A stretch of DNA of 64,000 bases, from assembly GCA_028386065.3 (NCBI GenBank), contig JAKUCV010006808.1, positions 110,672 to 174,671 on the forward strand. Direction: 5' to 3'. A program made the position numbers and the translations under genes. The stretch is from Turnera subulata. Lineage: Eukaryota > Streptophyta > Magnoliopsida > Malpighiales > Passifloraceae. Below the pieces are notes generated by a model that saw only the letters and a list, made by a program, of their open reading frames with translations, did no database searches and was not told where the DNA came from. Positions 47,662 through 58,247 of this stretch are shown here, one piece after another. Each line of letters starts with the position of its first letter. Positions within the stretch are counted from its first letter, which is position 1.

Positions 47662-50600
47662 TGTAACGCCCTGATTTTCGTTAATTGATTTTTACGGAAT
47701 TTTCAAAATTTTCGGTATTTAATTTCCATTTTTTTACCTTGCAGAATTTCTGGGAGTCTTTGGTTAAGAAATTATTGTTATAATTAATTTATTCTCTTTG
47801 AAAATATTTTTTTTACTTTTAGAATTTATCCTTGTTCGGGTTGTTTGGGAACAATTGGAGTTCCGGGGTGAAATATGGAGTTTATCGTAGTTTCACTCAA
47901 AACTACGTCTTTTTGAATTAGAGAAAGAAAAAAAAAACAAAATAAAAACCTAATCCTATGCGCGTGTTGGTCAGGGGAGTTGACCGCGCCTTAAACCAAA
48001 ACGACGTCGTTTTGGTCAAGGACGGCCAACCCTAACCCCTCCCTCTTTCTTTTCTCTTCTCTTTCTCTTCATTCTTTTCTTTTCTCTCCCGACTTCGGTT
48101 GCCGCTCACTCTCCCTCCCTATGGTTTCTCTCTTTCTTTCCCACATTTCCTTCACCTCAAACTGTTGCACCCGACTTTGTTCTCCTCTCCTTTTTCCCTT
48201 CTTGTCGTCGCCGTTGAGATGCCATCGTCACTTGATTTACCCATTATCTTTTCCTCCTCCTTAGCCGCCGCCACCACTGCAAGTAGAAGGAAGGGCTGCC
48301 GTAACGGGGTGCTTCTGCACAGGAACGGGCGCGAGTACTCGTCGCCTGTCCGTTAAGTCGCACCGCCTTCTCCTTTGTTCTTCCCTGTTTTGTTCTCGCC
48401 TTTGATGTTTTGGATCGATTCGCTAATCGGGTCTCCCGTTTTGTGTTGTTTGCGTGACGGCGAGTGTGTGTGGCGTGCGCGTGGATGTTGTTGTGGCCAA
48501 CGTTTGCTTGCTAACTGGCTGGTGGTTGTTTGGGTTTGTTGTTGTGGTTGATGGTTCTAACCCGATAGAGTTTTGTGGCGGCGGGTGTATGTTTGGTGGT
48601 TACTAGTTGGTGGTTGGCGGCGGGTCTGTGATGGCTGTGTTTCTGTGGCCGGGTGGTGCGTGGCTGAGTTGGGTTCGAATTTGATTTCCGACAACGAGTT
48701 CTCGGCTTCGAGTTTTTCTGATAGTAAGTCTACAGGCTCGACTTTGGGCAAACAACGGGTCCGGGTAGTGTTTCTTTCGGTAAGGATCTGGGACCTTCAA
48801 TCCTCTGCTCGCTTTATTATTGTTTCAATATTCTAAATGCGTCACTATGTGTTGATTTGCTAGTTTTGGGTTCTTGAAGCCGGAACCGGGCTTGTCGGCG
48901 TGCTGCCTATTCCGAGCAGAGGGCTGTAGGACTCGGCTTGGACAGTTTTGGGTGCTGTGTTGCTGGCCGGTGGTGATGGTGGCAGGTCAGCAGTGTGGAG
49001 GATTGGGTTTGGTGTTGTTTGTGTTTCCCTGGTGTGATTGGGGTTTTCGTTTCTGGTTGTTGTGGGATTTTCCGGCAGAGCCGACCGAAATCCAGCGAGC
49101 ACAGTCACTGTTCCGGCGAGATGGGGAACTTTCCAGCATTACATGGTAATTATCGGGTGACGACGTGTGTTTCAGTTCTTGTACAAGCCATGTATGGTAA
49201 ATGCATATATTAGTGTATTAATGTGAAATGGACATAGTGGAAACCGAGTTTGGAGAGTTGAGTGGCGTGGTGGGTTTATGTCCGACGCATATAGTACTTT
49301 TAGGTCGGAAAGTTTGGACTCGGGAGTTGTTCTAATATGATATTAAGAGCGGGCCGGGCTCAGGCCCAATTTATGGCATTAAGTTTATATGGGCTTAGGC
49401 CTAATAATTGGATGTATGGGCTTTAGGCCCAATGACTACTATGGATGTGGGCTTTAGGCCCAATGTTGTATTTTGGAGATTGGAGATAATACACTCTAGG
49501 CCCAATTGACTACAGTCGGATTTAAGTTAGGTACGGATTCTGGGAATTTGAGTTGTTTGGATTTAGACCCTGATCTTTAGTAACGGGGTGTCATGGGTTT
49601 AACTCGAGATCATGTTATTAATATGCATTTACTCAGTTGTCATGAATAAACATCTTATATGATGTGTATGTTCGTAGGAGGTACATAGGGATGTCGAGGT
49701 GGAACGAGGTTTCAGGTTCCGAGGCAATTAATATGGCCCAGGTGAGGACATATAAACCTTTGTATGCATTACTGCCTACAATACTCGGTTAATAAACATG
49801 GTACATGAAGTGGTAATACTTGGTTGGCATTGTATGCTATATGCATGTATGCTTGCTGTGTTGGTGTTCCTATGTGCACTTGTATCTTAATGGTGGTACT
49901 TGATGTGATATGTCTGATTATGTGAATCGTGTGCCTGTGTGATATGACAAGCCAGTTGAGCATGATTTGTTTGTTATGATTAAATAATATGAGATATGAT
50001 TCTGTGATTCGTGTGGTGATTTGTGGGCTGGAGGCCCGGACTGGAAAATAAAATGTTAAATCCACACAATCCTGGACAATCATAATGTATGGCACATATA
50101 ACTCATTAAGTATAATTGACAATAATGTACAATAAAAATATACTACTGTGGGGCTGTTGACTGGCTGGTTTGAGTGGGAAGTGTTACCCCTCGGGATTGC
50201 ATGCAGGATAGCATGGTATATGCGGATTTGCATATGGGTCTGTGATGACCGGTTCTACCTCCTTCTTTCTATCTCTCCCTTTCTACCTCCCTCTTTCTCT
50301 CTGTCTGTCTCTCTCTCTCTCTCTATGATGAAATTTGGGCTTGGGCCCTGATTGTATTTGGGCTTATGCCCTGGTTGTCTGATCAAACGGGACCGAGCTC
50401 GACGCATACAGTAGGGGGCCCTAATAAAATATTAAATCCTAATAAAATATTTAAACCTAATAACAACGATAATAATATAAGTAATGATAAGTGATGGTTT
50501 GAAGTCTGATGATGACTTGTGTTGTGTATTGTGTCTTGTTTTGTGCACTGTGATTGCTATTGCTTAATGCCGGTGTATTTGTAGTTGATTTGTTTTGGTA

Positions 50601-51023
50601 TACTTTGGTTTATTTGTTTGCGGTGTTGACAGTGGTTAGTCTCACCCCCTCACAGTCTTTACACAGGTTAGTTGATCGATGATCAGAAGAGCATATCAGC
50701 AGGTGGCGGTGCTTTCCTCCTCGGGTCGGATCCATAGGGTTCATTGCATGCATGTTGCTATGTATTTTTTTTTGTCTTCCGCTGCGTACTTGATTCCATT
50801 GTATTATTTATTATTTGATTGAATGTTGATCATGTTGTTGATACCGTATCCCGGGTAGAGGGGCATTTTGGTCACTTCTCATGTTGTAATTTAATTTAAT
50901 GGGTTATTTGGGATACGGATGTTTAGTTGATGATGTTCGTATCCTGAGAATGATAAGGACAATTTAGTCATTTTAGATTTAAAATTCTAATTTATATTAA
51001 TAAATTAGGACACGTGCGTTACA
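47662..51023 (+). repeat. 3' LTR of element B (intact)
   Basis: 3362 bp, TGTAACGCC...CGTTACA, with the perfect palindrome CCAAAACGACGTCGTTTTGG at 47996-48015 and a CT-rich tract near 50250-50325. The first 60 bases show several differences from the 5' LTR, so this insertion is older than element A. Confidence 0.9.
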
Positions 51024-51030
51024 TTATTAC

Positions 51031-52530
51031 TTAACAAATTAAAGCTAGATCATGGAGAGAAATTGGTAGGCCAATTCTAGGTGGCATGATGGGGTGGCAT
51101 TCCAGCATCAGCAACACCAACAAGGAATCTATGCAGCTTTGGATTGCTTCCCCAGGACCACTACTGTTGATGCCTCGTCCGGCATGACCGCGTCCCGGAA
51201 ATCCCAACTCATTGAAACCGTGCCCGACAACATTGCTTCTCCCAAAATTGCCATGACCCAGACCTATCCTTTGGAAAATATTGTCACCTGTATATGTATC
51301 AATCATTACAAGTGGTACAGCGATTATTTTCTTTAATAATTTTTTCTATATGTAAATAGAAAGCGATATTTGATTGTAATTAATTGTACAAGAAATTATA
51401 CTGAAGTAAAAGTAGTGTTAAATACCTGCATTAATATTATTGTTTCCATGATGAGCCAGTTCTAGTCCAAGAATATTTTCAGCTATATCAGGGTTGAGGC
51501 CCAAATTAAAGGTGGTGGTGCCTCCGCCTCCGATATTTCCACGAGAGAAGTCGAGATGGAAATTGGTACCACCACTAGGATTGCCTGTTGCCATATTTGG
51601 AAGAGGAATGCCTAAATTGAAATATTTAATACCACCACCACCTACAGGAGGAGCACTAGTATCAATATCTCTGATGTTGCCATGATGATGATCAGGAAGT
51701 CCTAGGGAGAAAAGGGTTGTTCCGCCACTATAGCCCCCCAACTGGTTGGCATTATCATAGGGCAGCAGGCCCAGACCAAAGCCAATATTATTATTAGCAA
51801 CACCAGCATAATATGGATGTGGCATGAGCCCCATCATCTCACTCCAACTAATGCCATTCTCCTTGTGTTTCATTGCATCAATCAACCACTGATCTGGGAA
51901 TGTTAAACTATGGACAACATTAGAACATGGGAGAGTATTTTTGCTCTCTTCATCATCTTCGTCATCGTCTTCATCTTCATCATCATTAGAAGCATTGCCT
52001 CTACCCTGCTTGCCTCGGATGGGCCGAAAAATAGATGATACTGATGGAAAAGGGGGGACTTGCTCAAAATAATCAACCCCTTTTCTTATTTCCTTCACCT
52101 TTTCCAGCAGCAACCAGCCCAGAGCATCCGTTTCATGGTCGCTCAGGCCATCAAGACCCCTATCCTGGTAAATTTGGTGCATAAGATACTCCAGCTCCAA
52201 CTCCATGTTGTTCTTCTGGTGCTTCTGCACCTGATCTTCCGAATTGGACATCCTCTCCTTGAGGTAGCTCTCTTGATTCATCATCTTCTTTGTCTTTTCT
52301 CTGTCCGACAAGGATTGGTACCTCACCAGCAGTTGTTCCACCACCTGATATGATGGCCACATCACTGGTTCAAGATCATCTCGACTGTAAATGATAACAA
52401 AGGCACTCACACCACACAGTGTAGCTAGCTCACTCACTTTTTTCAATAACCCAACTCTCCTTTTCTTAAGAGTAGCTCTCCTCGCACTGCCATTGGCTAT
52501 CCACGCTAGTTTAACTTTCTTTCTTGTCAT
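51031..52530 (-). CDS. Type I (M-gamma, AGL80-like) MADS-box transcription factor
   Basis: Two exons, 51426-52530 and 51031-51287, join in frame to about 453 residues. The protein starts MTRKKVKLAWIANGSARRAT and has a full MADS domain (LKKRRVGLLKKVSELATLCGVSAFVIIYS, about residues 20-48) ending in the M-gamma style MWPS. There is no K-box, as expected for type I. A coiled region, an Asp/Glu-rich stretch (about residues 185-198) and a long Asn/Gly-rich C terminus follow. Close relatives act as DNA-binding heterodimers in the female gametophyte and endosperm. An ATG 39 bp upstream (52569) is in frame, but a TATA box at 52581 would place the start site after it, so the ATG at 52530 is preferred. 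If the intron is retained, exon 1 reads on to a TAA at 51418. Exon 2 keeps the Gly-rich style but its last 30 residues look less conserved. Confidence 0.85.
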
Positions 52531-52580
52531 CTTATTAATTAATTTGTTTTCTCCTCCAAATCCTTCCAAAGCGAGGGTGT

Positions 52581-52590
52581 TTATATACTG
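52581..52590 (-). promoter_or_regulatory. TATA box of the MADS-box gene
   Basis: The minus strand reads CAGTATATAAACACC across 52576-52590. Initiation about 30 nt downstream would fall near 52550, between the two candidate ATGs. Confidence 0.55.
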
Positions 52591-52654
52591 AACTTCTTCA
52601 CAGATTAGATCATAAGGTCATTACTGTTTGTTGTCTAAATTGGAAAAAACAACA

Positions 52655-53830
52655 AGCCACAATACCCTTTTCTTGCATTTAAGCTAATAAATCTGGGCGT
52701 CTGGATTCATAAATTTACCTTTTTTAGCAAGATAGTTACATTTGCATAATGTCTATGGTAGATAATGCTTAAAGTTAATTTTTGCATATATTTTCCATAT
52801 CAAACTTAATGTGGACCACTATTTAACCTTTTTTGGCAAGATAGTTACATTTGCATACTGTCTTGGGTAGATAATGCTTATAGTTAATTTTTGCATATGG
52901 TTTTCCATATTAAACTTAATGTGGACCATTATTTAACCTTTTTTGGAAGATAGTTGCATTTGCATACTGTCTTGGGTAGATAATGTTTACAGTCAAGGTT
53001 ATAAAACCTGGCCTGGACATTGACCTGTTTCAGTGGTCAGATCGTGGTTTTAGGGGTTAACTGGGGTTCAACCAGGTCTGGCCGGTATGAAAATTAATAC
53101 TAAAATTATATAAATTTTTTAACAAAGGTCCAACCAAAGGTCTAATCGTGGTATGATCAAGGCAAAATTTTAAATTTTTTACTTTTAACCCGAAAAAAAC
53201 CGAAAATAAGTCAATAAACCCGGAGAACCCGTCATGGTCCGGCTGGTTTTTTGAAAGGTACAACCCGAAGGGGTAAAAAGCCCGGAATTGTCTCCGGCTC
53301 ACGGTTACCCGGGTTCAACCGGCCAGGCCGGTCCGGGTTTGACAACAATGCTTACAGTTAATTGTTGCATATGTTTTCCATATTAAACTTAATGTGGACC
53401 ACTAATAAATCTGGACTAATATTAAACTTAATGTGGACTACAATACCCTTTTTTTACATTTAAGCTAATAAATCTGGGTGTCTGGATTCTTAAATTAACC
53501 TTTCTTTGGCAAGATAGTTACATTTGTATAATGTCTATGGTAGATAATGCTTACAGTTAATTTTTGCATATATTTTCCATATTAAACTTAATGTGGGCCA
53601 TTATTTAACCTTTTTTAGCAAGATAGTTACATTTGCATACTGTCTTGGGTAGATAATGCTTTAGAGTTAATTTTTGCAAATGTTTTCCATGTTAAACCTG
53701 ATGTGGACCACTATTTAACCTTTTTTGGCAAGATAGTTGCATTTGCGTATTGTCTTGGGTAGATAATGCTTACAGCTAATTTTTGCATATGCTTTCCATA
53801 TTAAACTTAATGTGGACCACTATTTGCATT
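52655..53830. repeat. Tandem array of about 110-bp units upstream of the MADS gene
   Basis: Units recognisable by 'acctttttt(a/g)gcaagatagtt', 'gtctatggtagataatgctta' and 'catattaaacttaatgtggacca' start near 52717, 52826, 52936, 53498, 53608 and 53718, with a spacing of 109-110 bp and a further partial copy after 53358. A longer segment with 'aagctaataaatctggg' (52681 and 53462) is repeated too, indicating a higher-order duplication of about 780 bp. A hAT-like MITE interrupts the array. Confidence 0.9.
52994..53350. mobile_element. hAT-like MITE inside the tandem array
   Basis: 357 bp, flanked by an 8-bp duplication with one mismatch (TTTACAGT 52986-52993, CTTACAGT 53351-53358). The inverted ends are CAAGGTTATAAAACC and, read inward on the other side, CATTGTTGTCAAACCC. 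The interior is rich in GG/CC motifs such as ccggccaggccgg. It has no coding capacity. Confidence 0.7.
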
Positions 53831-54590
53831 TTAACTAATTTAGCTTTTCCAATATGTAAAAAAATTGCTCCAAGTTTCCTCATTACTTAAGTTGATGGTA
53901 TAAGATAAAAACTTTCAAACTTAAATATATTTTTACCGGACACAAAAAGTTTAACTTTGCATAAACCTTTTATTTTATTATTACATTGTTCTTTCTACCA
54001 AATCTACGAATATGGGAAAAAATTTTATACTCTAAGTGTTATAACCATTTGGTACAACATAACCAATTAAGGATTTACCGCCACTATGATTAGCTAGGTA
54101 GATATAGCTAATGTACCAATAAATTCAAATGCAAAATATATTCACATATTTGACAAATGGTTTGATCAGTTTGCGATAGACCAATGGTCATCACTTATTC
54201 ATTGTTGTAATTTTATTACTATTAAAATTAATCTATACAAATATTTGATATAAAATTAGATGCATTTAGGATTTTTCATGGGTCTAGCAATCAAGAAAAT
54301 TAACAAGTATTTTGGAATTATATATGACTTTTGATATAGCACTAGCAAAAGATAGGTAAATTTCAAACTATTAGGGCAACAACTTGTAACGGCGGGGCGG
54401 CAACGTCTCAATGATATTGTGAGAGTTGATAAGGAAAATACACTTACTAGAATAATATCATAAATCGCGGCTATACACTTTGTGAAATGTCCTAGCTTCT
54501 ATTACCAAACATACAGTAGTTATTGAGTAAAAGTGCCGCCACGTGGCTACCATACAATGAAGAGTAATTTCACCATAGTAACATCGTCAA
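53831..54590. other. Intergenic, nothing recognised
   Basis: AT-rich sequence without long frames or transposon termini that I can identify. Confidence 0.45.
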
Positions 54591-55164
54591 TCAGACATAA
54601 TATTATGTTTCCGTTATTCGATACAGGAACATCATCATCTAAACAGCGAAAGCATTTCCTACATATTCAGTGACAGCTTATGCAAAACTTAATACAAGTT
54701 ATTGGATCCGAGTCATGTTTGAGGTAACGCCATAGCTGCCAGAATGCACTTATGATCTATAATCAACTAACCTGCATGAAGTGTGTGAGGGGTGAGATCA
54801 ACCAATTTCTCACCATAAACAAATAAACTGCAGTATACAAGCAATTGTAATAACATCAAACCTAGCAACAGAAACAATTAAGCATAGCATCAGATCCAGA
54901 CAATTATCCAAATAAGCTCTTTGTCCGACTACACACTGGTATACAAAACATATAGACTCACTGACAACTGACGATCGACTTTTTTATTTTTATTTTTAGG
55001 GCCCCTGTCACATGAAAGCTTTGGTTATACTTGGTAGCCAGCCAGGTTAGCTAATCCCATGGTACTCCCGTTAAATCAAATGTAATGAACTCATAAAAAG
55101 AAACCATGAGACCCCAAGCTCAACGACGGAGAGGACCCCAAGCCCCTCCTAAATGGCCACCAAA

Positions 55165-55345
55165 GGGATTAATGTATAAAAATATCCCTTAACTTTATTA
55201 TTTTCATCACATATGTCCCTACTCAAAGTATTGGCTGATTTGTGTCCCCAAACTTTGGTGGAACTGAGTGTAGTGGTCCGTTTCCCCACTGTAGCTAGTT
55301 TCTGGAGTGGGCCCCACCTACTGTTTAATAAAAAAAATTTCTTAT
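55165..55345. repeat. Left terminal inverted repeat of MULE 2
   Basis: Matches the inverse of about 56850-57040 with only scattered differences. The high similarity of the two arms suggests a rather young insertion. Confidence 0.88.
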
Positions 55346-56092
55346 TCCACATCAGATTGTTTTGAAATATCGAAATTGTTTTTTTTATATAATTTTTTTC
55401 TGCGCAGCCACGTGAGATGTTTAAAAAGCTTATTTTTTGGAATTCAAGAAAAGTTTGCAATTTTAATTCAAAATTATTACCAATTTGAGAAAGAAAATTA
55501 ATTTTTATTTATAATTAGAAAAAAATAATTTTCAAGGCTAATTAATTTTGAATAATTCCAATTTTTTTTTTAAAAAATTAGTTATAATAAATGAATATTC
55601 ATTGATTTAAAATTGGCTAATTGTTGGAGGAAGGAAGAAAGCAAATTTTTTTCTCTAATACATTTGAAAAATTTAAAAATATTAAAAAATCAGTATAATT
55701 TGAAAAATTATTATTGAACCACCTAAATCAATTTAAATAATTTTTTTAAAAAAGAATTTTAGGGGATATAACAAATCCTTTTTCCAGAAAGATATTTTTA
55801 GAAGATAAATGTGAATATACAATATGAAAAATATTATTTATTTATCCAAACAATTTTTTTTTGATAAAAATGATGATAATAAATTATATTAAGAAAGTTA
55901 GAAATAGTTGTCATCAAAGTGATGACTGAAGACTAAATCCAAGTACAGAAACAAAAAGCCCTGGGAATAAAATAGAGCCACTGGAGTGTATTAAACCATC
56001 TCCATTGTACGATTAACCCCAACCCATTCTTTAATCCAGGCCAACGACCTGATAAGGATTAAATCAAAAGTCTTATCCCAATTAATTAATCG

Positions 56093-56329
56093 TTATGCAA
56101 ACAAACTCACTCCATGATTAATCAACCCGGATATCATCGTGTTACACAAAACCATGTCTCTCTCGGGAAATCTATAGAACACCTTAACCGCATACTCCTC
56201 CCTTGAAATCTTCAAGAACAAATCAACGAGAGTAGAGCCAACGAGCAAATCCGCTCCAAACCCATCAACAATCGCCTTCCCAAGAAGCACTAGCTCGATC
56301 TTTTCCACCGATCCTTTCCCACGTCTCAA
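56093..56329 (-). pseudogene. Captured PPR gene fragment
   Basis: The 78-codon frame contains DGFGADLLVGSTLVDLF, then EEYAVKVFYRFPERDMVL, then CNTMISGLINHG. This is the pattern of a PLS-type pentatricopeptide repeat protein (…DxxVGSALVDMY…A.KVFD.MPERD.V.WNTMISG…). These proteins bind organellar RNA. Only about one and a half repeats are present, with several consensus positions changed (C for W before NTMI). It starts after the GRF fragment and ends in a TAA inside the MULE, so it cannot make a working PPR protein. Confidence 0.8.
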
Positions 56330-56387
56330 CTTTCCTCCTCACCTTGCTCCTCCTCCAGCATCCTCTTCCAGTCACCATCTTCTGTCA

Positions 56388-56680
56388 TCAAGAAGGTGAT
56401 GTTGAGATAGACAAGTGAGGGGTAGTAGCAGTCTTAGATTCCATAGGCTTTCTTGAACGTTTGCGGCTTCTGTTCATATGCCGCTCACAGTACTTGGAGT
56501 CCGGATGGGCGTCCTTGGAACACCTCCACTTCTTCCCATCCGTTCTCCGGCACCGACCGCCTCGCTGTCAATTTTCTTGCCATAGTAGGGGCAATAATTC
56601 ACTACGTCGTCCGCTACCTCTGTAACCCTCTCATCAGCACTGTCCGCTTCCTCCTGAGCCATGTCGTTGCGCCCCGCCAT
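56388..56680 (-). pseudogene. Captured GROWTH-REGULATING FACTOR (GRF) fragment, WRC domain
   Basis: One frame from ATG 56680 ends with [12 protein letters not shown]. After a one-base shift near 56555, the next frame reads [20 protein letters not shown] and [17 protein letters not shown], then stops at 56388. This is the WRC domain of plant GRF transcription factors with its zinc pattern C-x9-C-x10-C-x2-H complete, preceded by the typical YYGKKID linker. The QLQ domain that normally lies upstream is absent. The frameshift separates linker and WRC, so an intact GRF is not encoded. A basic nuclear-import stretch (RSRKRSRKP) is kept. The donor is presumably a GRF gene elsewhere in the genome. 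Confidence 0.88.
56439..56459 (-). promoter_or_regulatory. miR396 target-like site in the captured GRF fragment
   Basis: The minus-strand segment CGTTCAAGAAAGCC followed by TATGGAA corresponds to the known miR396 target in GRF WRC-coding sequence, which has TGTGGAA at the 3' side. By my reading it differs at one base. Confidence 0.75.
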
Positions 56681-56849
56681 CGACGAGGCAGTCAGGACCC
56701 CTGCCTGTGTCGCTCTTCAGATCCGTCAGAAGAGAGACCCAGCGACAAACGTTCTTCTCCATCCATATTATTAACTTATCTTTTTAAATTTCGGCCATTT
56801 TTTTAAATTCCAATTTTTTTTTATTTTTTTCAAACAACCTAATGTGGAA

Positions 56850-57040
56850 TATCGAAATTGTAAGAAAATATTTTTTATTAAACAGTAGGTGGGGCCCACT
56901 CCCGAAACCGGCTGCAGTGGGGTAACGGACCACTACACTCAGTTCCACCAAAGTTTAGGGACACAAATCAGCCAATAATTTGAGTAGGGACATATGTGAT
57001 GAAAATAATAAAGTTAAGGGATATTTTCATGCATTAACCT
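56850..57040. repeat. Right terminal inverted repeat of MULE 2
   Basis: Inverse partner of the left arm, ending directly at the 9-bp duplication. Confidence 0.88.
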
Positions 57041-57980
57041 GCCACCAAAGAAATCATAATACACAACGGGCTACCACCCAGATGTACTAATAACCACCAC
57101 CTGACAAACTAGATGTCTAAATGATGTTATCATATTTTACTATTTTTATTTTTCTCTTTTACTAAGAGTAATCTTGATCAACAAGCTTGTCATAAATCAC
57201 ATCCCGAAAAGGCTCTCAGCCTGATAGCTCCTTTGTGATAATCACAATCATAATATCTCCTTATCTGATCTTTTGTTTTTTTAACTATCAACTGACAAAA
57301 ACTGACATCCTCTCCGAGCATACTTGATCACAGACAATTCATATGGCATACTTCCCAGTATAAAATTCAAAACATGAGATTAATATAAATTTTAAGCAAA
57401 TTACTCATCATTACCAACAATCCAAACATCACAACATGAATCACAACAGTATCCAGTATATCATAATCAAGGCAAGCATCAACAATACACATATTGTCAA
57501 ATAATTCAAACAGCAACTCGAGTATTGCAGGCAACATAAACTGAAGTTTATAAGTTTCTATCCTCACCTGATACTCCTTGGAAGCTGGTATCTGGTTAAG
57601 CCTCGATATTCCTATATTTATAGCAACAATAATCACTTGTAATGCACAGACAAAGATGATTATGTATGATGTCATTTTTAACAGTTATTAAACGGCTTGT
57701 CTTATATCGAGTCCATTTTTATTATCTCCATAATTATCTGGTTCCGAGGAAAAACATAAATTAGAGTTTCTTGGTGCGTGGCGTTGTTACACCAGATATG
57801 AGTGCGCTCAGCCTAGTGGGATTCACACTCTCGGGAACTAGTAGCTCGCTCCTTATTTCTGGTTTCTACCTGATATACCAATTATACTCAATTTTAAATT
57901 AAACCCGAAACCCAGCGTCCAACCCAATATCCTGGCTCTTTAGTCACTCGAGATAAAAAAAAAACATATAATGTGTATAT

Positions 57981-58247
57981 TCATTAGATAAGTCATAGGT
58001 ATATATAGGAATAGAATCGGTAAATAAAATAAATTATGGGCCTACTGCCCAGTAGGACGGAAATAAGCGTAGTATATATACCCTTTATAATATTAGCCCA
58101 AGCAAAATATTAAATAAATTAGAATTTAAATACATTGGCCTTTTGTGATGAACAAAGGAGATTGTGACGCCTTGGAATGGGCACGCCGTTGCTCTCGTTG
58201 GTGTGTTCTAATACGCAGCGGTGGTAGTGAATCAAAGGGAAGACATG
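57981..58247. other. Junction region, nothing firmly recognised
   Basis: Short AT-rich piece between the LTR remnant and the Tat/Ogre-like segment. No gene is seen. Confidence 0.4.

Larger units (their letters stand above)
35094..51023 (+). mobile_element. Element B: non-autonomous Ty3/gypsy-type LTR retrotransposon, split by element C
   Basis: Its 5' LTR begins TGTAACGCCCC at 35094 and, after the nested element C, ends CGTTACA at 46173. The interior is only 1.49 kb. The 3' LTR is 47662-51023. The flanks TTGTT (35089-35093) and TTATT (51024-51028) are a likely 5-bp duplication with one mismatch. PBS and PPT are present. The interior has no long coding frame, so the element depended on a relative such as C for proteins. 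Its right end lies next to the MADS-box gene. Confidence 0.85.
55165..57040 (-). mobile_element. MULE 2: Pack-MULE carrying GRF and PPR gene fragments
   Basis: It is flanked by the perfect 9-bp duplication GCCACCAAA (55156-55164, 57041-57049). The terminal inverted repeats are about 200 bp long and highly similar: left GGGATTAATGTATAAAAATA; right, read inward, AGGTTAATGCATGAAAATA. Both contain 'ccctactcaaa' and 'gtggtccgtt'. There is no transposase. The interior contains two host gene fragments on the minus strand, GRF WRC at 56388-56680 and PPR at 56093-56329. Element length 1876 bp. Confidence 0.9.
54591..57980 (-). mobile_element. Antisense LTR remnant (D/B-like), interrupted by the Pack-MULE
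   Basis: On the minus strand, blocks occur in the same order as in LTRs D and B: 'tataaacttcag...tgcctgcaatactcg' near 57525-57560, 'gggccc' near 54997, a 'gtgagaaattggttgatctcacccctcac' counterpart near 54785-54815 and 'ggatcc' at 54703. Similarity is patchy, so this is an old copy. A 102-codon frame at 57367-57675 lies inside it and is probably fortuitous. Confidence 0.55.

Noticed and set aside
51418..52569. MADS gene as a single-exon 383-residue protein starting at 52569
   Set aside because: A TATA box at 52581-52590 is too close to that ATG, family members start MTRKKVKL, and a good donor at 51425 joins in frame to a Gly-rich second exon; the single-exon form remains a possible intron-retained variant.
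57367..57675. 102-codon hydrophobic minus-strand ORF
   Set aside because: It overlaps blocks shared with LTRs B and D (TATAAAC...TGCCTGCAATACTCG), so it is LTR sequence.
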